The notes below the pieces were generated by a model. That model did not search any database and had not been told where the DNA came from. It saw only the letters and a program-made list of their open reading frames with translations. Both the position numbers and the translations under genes were made by a program. Of a DNA stretch of 64,000 nucleotides, positions 55,586 to 64,000 are shown in pieces. Position 1 is the stretch's first letter. Every line of letters begins with the position of its first letter. Origin of the DNA: Symsagittifera roscoffensis (taxonomy: Eukaryota; Xenacoelomorpha; Acoela; Convolutidae); NCBI RefSeq assembly GCF_963678635.1, contig NC_087066.1, forward strand, positions 62,238,054 through 62,302,053, read 5' to 3'.

Positions 55586-56030
55586 TATTTCATCACTTTG
55601 CAGTCTTGACGAATTTGCAGTCTTGGCGTTGGAGGGTGTCTCTCGCCCAGTTAAGTTCTCTCCAATTGTGGAATCGGTGAAGAAACTGAAAGTTTTCAAT
55701 GCGGCTACAGGGAAATTGCGTTGTATACAAATCACGCTTCGTTGCAATCAGACATTTTTCAAAGCCACGGTGGATACAGGAAGCCCTGCTTCCTTTGTAA
55801 ATAAGAGAACGACAGACTACATCGTAAAATCAGTGCCTTCAGCAGTAAAACTCAGTGAAAAGGAATCTCCGATAGACACAGTGTATGTTGATTATAATCG
55901 AAAACGAATTGAGCTGATGGGTACCCTGGTCGTGTACATGTCGTCCCTGGGCTGGACTGTGAAGTCAGCCAACTTTCTCATCTCGGAGAATCGCACGCGT
56001 TGTCTGCTGGGTCTTTTTTTTGCAGTCTAA
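55563..56030 (+). pseudogene. pol: Aspartic protease
   Basis: Frame shifted again. The catalytic loop is TVDTGSPASFV (DTGS). The hydrophobic flap region and the later LLG near the end fit retroviral-type proteases. Processes Gag-Pol in active relatives. Confidence 0.8.
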
Positions 56031-57067
56031 GTTGGGGGTCCGGTCAACGCAAATAAGACCGCCCAGGCCACTGGAGGGCGAGGTTTCCCAGTCGGACACA
56101 AATGAGACGTCAGAGTTTTGGAGGTCGCATTATCGCAAGAAATTTCAACATGTTTTTACTCGCATCGGCAGAGCAAAGAGTCATCAAGTTTTCTCCACTT
56201 ACAAGTCGCCGCTTATTCCCACTCAAGAAAAAGGGAGGCGGTTTCCTGATCATAATCAAGACAAAGTTGGAAATGAAATTCTGAAAATAATCCAAGAAGG
56301 CCACATTGTGAAACTTAATAAGTGCACAAGTGAACATTTTTTATCTCCGATTGTGATCACTGCGAAGAAAGATGGATAGGCTAAGTTAGCAATGGATGCG
56401 AAGCCTATTAATGATCAAATCCATAAGAACCAATACCAGATGCCGATTTTATTGGAGTTGTTGGACTCAGCTGCCCAGATAATCATGTCGAATAAGAATG
56501 GTGATGTTTGGTTCACGTCGTTGGATTTGAAATATGCATTTTGTCAATTTGCACTGAGTGATGGCGTTAGTAGCCAATGCAATTTCAACATTGTTTGTGG
56601 GGAGCAAACAGGCACCTATCGTTTCAAGACTGGCTTCTATGGACTTACCGATATGCCCAAAGAATTCCAGAAAGCAATGGACAATACTGTTCAAGGATTG
56701 TCGGGAGTTTTCTGTTTCTTGGACGATATTCTTATAGTTTCAAAAGGCTCAGTGGTGGATCACAATATTCTTGTGGATAAACTGTTCGTCAGGCTAGAGG
56801 AGGAAGAATGTGCCCTTAAACTTTCGAAATGTGAGTTTGCCTTGAATCATCTGTTGGTTGGGCTTTGATATCGATTCAGAAGGATACAGGCTGAAACGAT
56901 CTAAAATTGATGCCGTGTTAGCTCTTGAACCACCAAAGACGGTAAAACAACTTCGGTTATTTATGGGCATACTCAATCACTTACAGAGATTTTTGCTGAA
57001 CCTCCTGGTCCATTCGGGCCAACTCCGCCCATCATTGAAGGCGAGTAAAAAGAACAAGTTCGTATGA
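56020..57067 (+). pseudogene. pol: Reverse transcriptase
   Basis: Split by a stop (56377-56379) and a frame change near 56860. Landmarks are HFLSPIVITAKKDG, WFTSLDLKYAFCQ (first catalytic Asp), FYGLTDMPKEFQKAMD, CFLDDILIVS (FLDD in place of the usual YLDD or YVDD) and the connection start LRLFMGILNHLQRFL. All key Asp residues are present although the frame is broken. Confidence 0.85.
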
Positions 57068-57069
57068 GG

Positions 57070-57535
57070 GGATGTGCAACAGTCTGCCTTCTCCAACATT
57101 CTTCAGCTGATAGCTAATATCACAAAAATGTTCCATTATGACCAAAATCGGAAGGCAAGGGTAAAATGCAACTAAAACGCTAGTCATAGTGGTCTGGGAG
57201 CGGCGTTAGAGCAAGAAGTGGAATCTGATGTTTGGATCTCGATTTCTTAACGACCAATAAAAAAAAGTATTACGAATGAATTGGAACTTCTCGCCATTGT
57301 CTGGTCGTGTGAGCATTTCCGCAACTATTTATTGGGCAATCATTTCGAAGTTCTTACAGACCACAAAGCCATAATTTCGGCACTCAAGACCAACAGGGGT
57401 AATAAGACCCATCAATCACCTTTAACCCGTTGGGCTGATCGGTTATTGCCTTTTGATTTCGACGTTCTGCATATTTCTGGTTGCAAATTGAGAATAGTTG
57501 ATTATCTATCTCGCTTTCCAACTTTAGCCGAGTAA
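57070..57535 (+). pseudogene. pol: RNase H
   Basis: Early part decayed (KARVKCN with a stop, SHSGLGAALEQE). The later part is clear: [34 protein letters not shown] (catalytic Asp), [25 protein letters not shown]. Confidence 0.8.
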
Positions 57536-57791
57536 TTTTGACGAACATTATGTGGTTAATTGTATTAGCCGATTCTTTGATGCTTGCAATTTCCTGGACC
57601 GTTGGATTCATGACTCACTCACGCCGGATTCTTTATCTAATATCTCGTCGATTATTTTGATCAATAAACAGCCTCAACATTTTCCTATTTCAATTTCGAC
57701 AGTAATAATTTCCACGCTCGGGAGTTTTTTTTCCGGAAGTGAAACTCGATCTAACTGGAATTGTGAATCTAAGTTGGTTAATTGCGCTCAA

Positions 57792-57804
57792 CCGCTAGAT
57801 GGCG
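57792..57804 (+). promoter_or_regulatory. CTCF-like motif 1
   Basis: CCGCTAGATGGCG. One mismatch to the two copies downstream. Confidence 0.35.
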
Positions 57805-57854
57805 TCGATTTCAGTGTCAACCGTCCTAATTGCTTTTCGTCTCAAAGTAAAACA

Positions 57855-57867
57855 CCGCTAGAGGGCG
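57855..57867 (+). promoter_or_regulatory. CTCF-like motif 2
   Basis: CCGCTAGAGGGCG, close to the CTCF core of the CCACTAGGGGGCG type. Confidence 0.4.
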
Positions 57868-57941
57868 ATTTTGATCTCTTGACATTCGCGTTAACGAATC
57901 ATCTAGCCAAATCAAACGAAACAAGTGTTTTGTCAGTTTTC

Positions 57942-57954
57942 CGCTAGAGGGCGT
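57942..57954 (+). promoter_or_regulatory. CTCF-like motif 3
   Basis: Identical to motif 2 and in the same orientation, 87 bases downstream. Confidence 0.4.
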
Positions 57955-58659
57955 CGCAGTTTATGTTCAAAGTTTCAGCCAATCAGATTTGAGCTGGTTT
58001 AATTCATTCAAGGTCACTTTCCCAGCATGTTTTCTGATTTGCTGGCCATTCTGGATTTTCTTTTGGTTACTTCCTGCAGTGGTCAAATTGTTTTTGTCAT
58101 TCATTTATCTCATCGCAACTTCCTCGTTTCCTAATATCATTTGGATTTAGTGGAGTTTGGTTTTCTTCACGCTTTTATTTTTTTCAGACTGTCAGTATGA
58201 AAACCACCAGAGACGACAGCTTTGAACAACTATTGAATCAGTTTGTGCTAATCAATCAACGGTGGTTCTCGTCCGATAGTGCAAGGCCGAGATTTCGCTC
58301 CCGCGCAGTTCACCCGAAACGACCAACATCAACCCAGCTTGCAGAGGCTTTGAAGGGCCAGTACGTTCGGATTCTGGCAATTTTTCGCTCGTGGAGGCTT
58401 CGGAAGTTTGGTCCAGTGGGTCGTTCTTCACAACAAGTCCTCAGTTTAGACATTCGCAAGTCTCCTGTTGTCGCTCCAGATCGGAAGTCCCTGTCTGGCT
58501 TAGTAGGAAATTTGGACGTGGATGTGTTGTCAGAAATACAGCCAAAGAACCTAGCCTTCGTTTGATGAAACAGTTCTGATTAACAATGATTACGAAAACT
58601 TTTGTCGAACCGGCGCGTATTTGAAATCTTTCTGGCAGTGTTCAGCAGTAGTAGACGGT

Positions 58660-59910
58660 TGTGTTGTGGTGGAAAACCGGATTGCTATCCCAAGTTTTCC
58701 TCAAAAACGCATTCATGCATGACCTCGCAGATCACATGCGGGACAATTTGCCATGGTGGACGCGGCACAATATATTTGGTGGCTCAGGATGCATCGAGAC
58801 CTTATCCAGCTCTGTAAAGACTGTCCTCAGTGTACTACGTTTGGTAAAAATCCTAAAGCTAATGCCTCGTTTAATTAGTCCAAACCCTTGCCTTTCTTGT
58901 CCGGTCCAAATGAGGAACTCCAGCTCGATTATTCGGGTCCTCCTCTAGATTCTGCAGTTAATAATATATACATCTTGGTCACGATCGACCGGTACTCTAA
59001 GAATCCGTCAGCTATGATTACTCGATCTACGGGGAAGAAGATAATTAAAATGTTGAAATCTTATATTCAACATCATAGTATTCCCAAATCAATTAAAACA
59101 GACCAGTATTCGGGTTTTAAAAATAAGTTGGTCCAAGCTTTCTGTAAAATGAAAAATATTTATCAGCAATTCTGTCCCGTCGGTGATCATCGTGGTTGCG
59201 GTTTGGTGGAACGTTCCATTCAGACCATCAAACGTCGGTTGTAAGCTTCTCGATTAAATCCGGATTTTTCTAATGTACAAGACACACCTCGGAAAATTAT
59301 TGAGGATATTCGGGTGACTAAAAACTCGGTTACTGGGTTTTCACCTTCTGAATTACACTTTGGTCGACCATCAAATACGGAATTGTCTCTTGCGGCGGAG
59401 CGTCTTTTCTCGCGTGTTAATTTAGATAATCAACCGTTGGAGCGATATCTTCTCACTGCCGAACAGCGTCGGGAGCAATGTGACAGCCGACCCAGAATCA
59501 AGCTTGTGAAAAAGGGGCAATCTAGCTCAACAGTGTCGCCATTTTTTGCGGGACCTAGGGAATCGGTCTCAGAAACTCCTCATTACAGAGCATTAGAGAA
59601 CCTTGATAAGTCAGCAAATCAGTGGCTAGCCTTAAAGAAGACCCTTTCGCATGATGAGGTCATCAGAGCTCTCAACACCCTCACCGAACGAAATCAGGTG
59701 CTAGAGGCTACTCTCAGGGCGAATCTATCGTCCGATACTCGTCGGCTCCGGACTCAAATGCCAGCAGAGCAACGTCGTCCGTCTCAGCCAAAACGTAACT
59801 TGGATTATTTAGTTATTAATGATCAGAGCAAGGTGGAAATATTTCGCAAATTTCCAAATAGGAAGTCTGGTCGGGAATTAATCATACCTTTCAAAGGTAA
59901 ATTGTTATAG
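58660..59910 (+). pseudogene. pol: Integrase
   Basis: The zinc-binding region is broken but visible (YIWWLRMHRDLIQ, CKDCPQC). The catalytic core has all three acidic residues: LQLDYSGP, SIKTDQYSGFKNK and GLVERSIQTIKRR. The start of the C-terminal region has VTGFSPSELHFGRPSNTELS. A stop at about 59242 and others interrupt it. Confidence 0.88.
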
Positions 59911-60438
59911 GGTCTATATATATATAACTGATAAAGATAAAGTAATAAGGAGGAATCATCTTGCGGTGCGTCTTAAATCAACTTCCGTAAGTTTTTCAGG
60001 AAAACAGGCAACGCCGGTCAAAAAGGTGCAGAAGCGCCCCATTGTGTCTTCGTCTTCCTCGACTTCGCCGGAGGATAACCGCCCACTCAGAGCACGCGTA
60101 CTACCGCCAAAATGGTTCCAATTTCCGTTCGCTCACGGCCTCCGACCCTATTGTCTTCATCAACGCCTTTGCGTGCAAATTGGTCATCCTGCAAATCGGT
60201 TGAAGACACTATTCCGGACGCCCCAGGCATTCGTCCAATTATCCGCGACACCACTCCTTTTGTGGACGTTACGGCCTCTTCCTCTACGTCAGAAAAATTA
60301 CTCCCGGGTGCGCCGATTAGTATTAAAACTCAGGCACTTTCACCTTCAAAATCCTCACTGATGACCTGCCCGGATTTGATCCCAATTTCTTCAAACGATG
60401 ATTCCTCGGTCCCGAAACCACAAAAGTGCTCTGCATAA
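59911..60438 (+). pseudogene. pol: Pol C-terminal Ser/Pro-rich tail
   Basis: Frames after the stop at 59908: VRLKSTSVSFSGKQ, RPIVSSSSSTSPEDNRPL and, in another frame, FVDVTASSSTSEK, ending QKCSA. Homologous to the minus-strand tail frames in the array. No known domain. Confidence 0.7.
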
Positions 60439-60713
60439 GAGGGTCAGTTTCATCCAAGCCAGTCAAGAGGAGTCTGCTTAAGTGGAACTGATCAGAGTGG
60501 GTTAATCCAAAGAGGCCATAGGATATACCCGAAAATTCCATCACTTTAAACTCAATAGTCATTAATCTCGCAATAGCAATTTTGTCCGAAAACTTTAATT
60601 TTTTTTGAATACTTTACCGTCATCAATAGCTACTTCAGTTTCTCTCGCTTTAAACTGTTATTACAAAAGTCATTTTTTCTTCTAAATTCATATGTCCCAT
60701 TTGAATTTTCTCT
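60439..60713 (+). other. Non-coding 3' internal region of the element
   Basis: No open frame of note between the pol tail and the PPT. Confidence 0.6.
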
Positions 60714-60724
60714 GGAGGGGGAAA
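60714..60724 (+). other. Polypurine tract
   Basis: GGAGGGGGAAA immediately before the 3' LTR. Confidence 0.8.
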
Positions 60725-60992
60725 TGTGATGCAGTGTTAGTTGTGTTATTTATGACGTCATGTTTATTTTAGTTTGTTAATCTTTTTTTTGATATCAAGG
60801 TCGTCATCGACCTGTCAAACAACGTTTAAACTCTATGCAGATTAATTATTCATTCTCTAGTCAACTTATGCAAGATTTAAGTTGACACAGTTTAATAGTC
60901 AAGACATGTTATATTGAAGTTACTTATTTACTTATCCTAACAAGTTGAATTAAATGTTGACTAATTTTATCTTAGTCCATCAACTTAACACA
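60725..60992 (+). repeat. 3' LTR (268 bp)
   Basis: Starts TGTGATGCAGTG and ends CTTAACACA. Contains a perfect cAMP-response-element palindrome TGACGTCA at 60753-60760; the 5' LTR has TGACGTTA at the same place. Confidence 0.9.
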
Positions 60993-60997
60993 GGGGG
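60993..60997 (+). other. Target site duplication, right copy (GGGGG)
   Basis: Partner of 54233-54237. Confidence 0.6.
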
Positions 60998-62850
60998 AAG
61001 AACGAACTGGGTGAAAGGGTGAATTTGTACGGAGAAAATGTGAAGTAGGTGTGATGAAATGGTTTAAAAAAAATTAAACATTTGAGTTGGCTGAGAATTC
61101 GAGTAGGACGTGAGTATATCAGAAATTGTTGAAAAATTAAAAATTTGAAATGAGTTTCGCGAAATTATATATGGATTATGATCCATTTTAATCAATTATA
61201 AAGGGTTTTGAATGGGTTATAATTCATGACTATGGATTTTTTGGGGCTTAGTTTTAACAAAAATAATCGATTAGAATGACATTATAATCAATTTCGTAGT
61301 CTAAAAATGCAACAATAATGGAGTATAATGACAATAATTTAGATGTTTTTTTCCAATATAATAGATTTTACCCATGAAACTCCGGCGCGGAAACTATCAA
61401 TAGAAAATGCTTTTACTGAAGTGAATCTCGTTATATGCATTGGTTTTTTCGAGCTGCTCAAAAATGCACACTTATTTTTTTACTTAATTTTACTTAAGCG
61501 GCTTTAGAAAATGTTACCATGTGTTATGGCAAGTGTGTTACCATTTATTATGAGTAAAAGGCTCTTTTTTTTCAAGAAAGCATACAATATATATTGGCGA
61601 ATAATAAATATGCTTGTTCGGTCAAAATTTTGCATTTCTGAGATTTCTCAAATTGTAATCAAGCTTTGCATTGGTTTATTGGCTTGCCTTTTTTTCATCA
61701 GAGGTCCACGTCAATTTTTTCTTTACTTTGCTGCTAAATAGCTGCTTTTCTGAACTGTTCTACAACTTTACAGCTTCTAATTCAGTTTAGTCGTATCTAT
61801 TTCTAGATTCGCATTTTTGATACCATTACAAGTTTACTTCCGGCCCGAACCTCCCAAGGTAAGAATAAAAAAGAAGGAAGAACTTGCAATACCTCAACTC
61901 ACACTAAGTTAGAGGTGCGTGAGTTTTTGTTTTTGAAATACCTTGTCAATCTTTTCAGCTTGAAAGACGTACATATTTTGTGCTTAAAGTTATTTGAGAA
62001 CTATCAATACTTGGTTCAACTGACTTAGATACTCAAATGGTAACTCTAGTGTTACATGCAAATTTTAAGTCGAACTAACGGGTAGCAAAGTCGTATGTTA
62101 AGTGTGTATGCAGGCGGGTATTGAAATTGGTTAAATTTTGCAGTTCCGGATTACACAAAACTTCTGGTAAATCAGCCAAACCGAGCTAATAACGATGAGC
62201 TAAATTGAGGTAGAGATATCTATTGCAATTGGTCTCCAAAGGAAATATTACATCAATTTTTTTTCAGTTTTCGTTACTTAAGTACCTGTTATTCAATTAG
62301 CGAACAAATTGGGAAAAAGAAGCTACTATGTTTCATCAGGTTTCGCCAAAAATAACAATATATTTAGCAGTTACTTGTAAGTTCGAGTTCACAAGCCAAA
62401 AGTAAGAAAAACCGTGTGCACCTAATTTAGTTGTAATGCAAGTTTTTGGCGGATAAAGTGTCTTTTTAATTCTGTACGTATATTTTCTCTTCTTTGCGGA
62501 TATGCCACAGCAAAAATCGATAAGCGAACTGGCTTCATATTATATCTGTGCTCTGCATCAGATTGTTTAAAACTGCTGTCGGGTAAATAATTTTATTGAA
62601 TTGGAATCAACGTTTTTAATCGGCACTATTTTAAAATTCAAATAAAAGAACGCTTTTTTTTCAGCGTTGAGCATTTAGACCAACAAAAATAAATCTAATC
62701 CTGTCAAAAAGCATCAATTTTTTGCTTGTGAGTGCGTTCACACTTTTGGCAAAACACGGTTTTGACGAACGAAAACCAGTCAATCAACGGCCAAAGCGGT
62801 TTTATGAACTATTTGCAAAAGCTAAATAAATCAATATGTTTTTGGGGGGT
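60998..62850. other. Non-genic region between the Gypsy element and the BEL/Pao relic
   Basis: G-rich for about 60 bases, then AT-rich with GATTATAATC-like phrases also seen near 30730. The frame at 61511-61741 is hydrophobic and unrecognised. An LTR for the BEL/Pao relic should lie in the right part but could not be delimited. Confidence 0.5.
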
Positions 62851-64000
62851 TCAAACCCGGTTACTGAGCGTAAATTTACGTTCCGTCAAGTTTGGCGCAT
62901 ATTTGATTTTTGAAAAGGAAACGACCTTGGCAACATCCTCACCCAGCGAAGAGGTGAGAACCGGAGCAAGTTTAGCGAGGGGCCTTTCTATTATTCCCGA
63001 TAGGGTCTTAACAGTTGCGGAGCGAGAGACGTTATCTCTGCCAAAGCTGCAAAACAGTTACTCGACCTGAATGTTAGTACCCACGAGGGCTGCTAGGATC
63101 GACAACCCAGAGATCTCCAGTTCGTAAATCGCGGTTCGAATCAGTATGCCACTTCGAGCGCTTGTTCAAGGAGGGAACAAACTCCTTCAGCCAGCGCTGC
63201 CAAACAGTATCATTTCGCTTTCGGTGGTCCAAACTTTCATGAAGTAAGTGTTAGCGATGGAACGCTAACAGGGTGCTCGCCCAAGAGAAAAGGTTAAAGC
63301 ATTAAGGCTTCCAATTCATTTGAATCGGGACAAACTGGCGTTTTTGGATGGGCAATCATTGATTGCTCAACCAAACAAAACGTGGTCGACAACAACTCAC
63401 CCGTTGACTTGCAAGTGCCAATGGTTGCGTAGAAAACACGTTTGCAACAGCGAACTAACCTTTCCGAAGACCGAACATGATGCGGCGCGCCAGGTGGGTT
63501 GTTTTCTTTTTAATCCCATTTTGCACTAAAAATGCGGTAGTCTGTCTGTTTCAACTTTGTACGTCACAGCAACGAAATTGGTACCGTTGTCTGATCACGC
63601 AACACTTACGGCGGGCGATAAATCTTTCAATCTCCATGACGCTAGAGCAGGTGGTGCGCATAGGCTGAAAATTTTTTATGTGTACGGCACGGTTAGCGAA
63701 CAGAAACTCCTATCTGTTTTCACTGCTGTGAAGAAGAGTCAAGTAGAATGAGCCAAAACATCCCCCCACCCCACAGTTACAGTAATCAAACCGATCGACA
63801 AGTCAGTCTGACATCAGGATGTAACGTGTTTGCCTTGGGTTTTCTGCAGACAAAACAACATCTTTCAATTGCACTGAGGGTCGCTCGCAGACTCAACACC
63901 ACAAGCCCCATATGATGTATGGACCGCAAATAATCCAAGTGTCGATGACTTTCGGTAATGTGCAGGTGCCTCAGAAACAATTTCACCAAGAAGTGAAGAA
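62851..64000 (-). pseudogene. pol: BEL/Pao retrotransposon pol, integrase and C-terminal end (runs off the window)
   Basis: Minus-strand blocks in three frames. 63989-63786 has SIHHMGLVVLSLRATLSAIE then CCFVCRKPKAN, the zinc-binding domain. Further along come NRAVHIK and EIERFIARR, then SDNGTNFVA (second catalytic Asp, near 63590), SERLVRCCKRVFYATIG (catalytic Glu, near 63465), LVEQSMIAHPKTPVCPDSNE, RWLKEFVPSLNKRSKWHTDS, DLRTGDLWVVDPSSPRG, and finally TVKTLSGIIERPLAKLAPVL with a stop at 62851. The order and wording fit BEL/Pao integrases, which have the RFI-RRG, LNSRPLTP and ARPVTKL-type blocks. Frameshifts and stops make it non-functional. Confidence 0.85.

Larger units (their letters stand above)
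57536..58650 (+). other. Long spacer between RNase H and integrase
   Basis: About 1.1 kb with open but unrecognised frames (57552-57947, 58197-58565). Contains three CTCF-like motifs at 57792-57804, 57855-57867 and 57942-57954. Active relatives have a shorter linker here, so part may be inserted sequence or a lineage-specific region. Confidence 0.55.
54238..60992 (+). mobile_element. Full-length, inactivated Ty3/Gypsy LTR retrotransposon (6755 bp)
   Basis: Complete architecture LTR-PBS-gag-zinc knuckle-protease-RT-RNase H-integrase-tail-PPT-LTR; RT before integrase marks Ty3/Gypsy. The LTRs differ at roughly 27 of 268 positions by hand alignment (about 10 percent), so the insertion is old. 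At least five frame changes and several stops break the coding region. The two-knuckle nucleocapsid and PBS TGGCGCAGCCAGC are shared with the minus-strand relic near 30 kb. Confidence 0.93.

Noticed and set aside
63075-63145. Possible tRNA B box (GCGGTTCGAATC) on the + strand
   Set aside because: It is the complement of the BEL/Pao coding block HTDSNRDLRTG; no acceptor stem is present.
62732-63529. Plus-strand frames at 62732-63070 and 63320-63529
   Set aside because: They are shadows of the minus-strand BEL/Pao pol gene, which explains their higher GC content.

Overview
This window is animal (metazoan) nuclear DNA. It is AT-rich and repeat-dense, with intron-split genes and metazoan-specific protein families. 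Three host genes lie head to tail on the + strand in the left 28 kb. They are the last five exons of an ABCA-type lipid transporter (3766-10506), an intronless reading frame for an SH2B-family adaptor with Phe-zipper, PH and SH2 domains (11626-13980), and a seven-exon tropomyosin of 246 residues (19913-27992). All splice phases in the two split genes agree. The phylum cannot be fixed from this sequence alone.

The introns and intergenic gaps of this half hold many repeat families. These include a satellite-like repeat of about 165 bp at three loci, a dispersed repeat of about 650 bp with a tRNA-like internal promoter and hairpin ends, tRNA-like SINE heads, an inverted-repeat MITE, a repeat of about 430 bp with a hairpin tail, tetranucleotide microsatellites and G/C-rich minisatellites. 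No RNA gene that looks functional was seen.

From about 29.4 kb rightwards the window is made almost entirely of mobile-element material. A minus-strand Ty3/Gypsy relic (LTR 30216-30479, PBS, broken gag) is followed by other DNA repeats and then by a large tandem array (about 36.55-51.1 kb). Its 3.2-kb units carry the 3' end of a related minus-strand Gypsy element: the pol C-terminal tail, the polypurine tract and a truncated LTR joined to a C-rich tract. The first three units are nearly identical, which suggests recent amplification. The last two are older and shorter.

A full-length but inactivated Ty3/Gypsy element lies at 54238-60992 on the + strand. It has 268-bp LTRs, a 5-bp GGGGG target duplication, PBS, gag, zinc knuckles, protease, RT, RNase H, integrase and PPT, broken by several frameshifts and stops. 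It sits inside a G-rich repeat that resembles the C-rich tract of the array. The right edge (62851-64000, minus strand) is the decayed 3' end of a BEL/Pao pol gene, recognisable from its integrase motifs. I found no CRISPR array, operon, prokaryotic defence system or convincing new enzymatic system. The most unusual structures are the tandem array of retroelement 3' ends, a palindrome cluster inside each unit, and three CTCF-like motifs in the Gypsy spacer.
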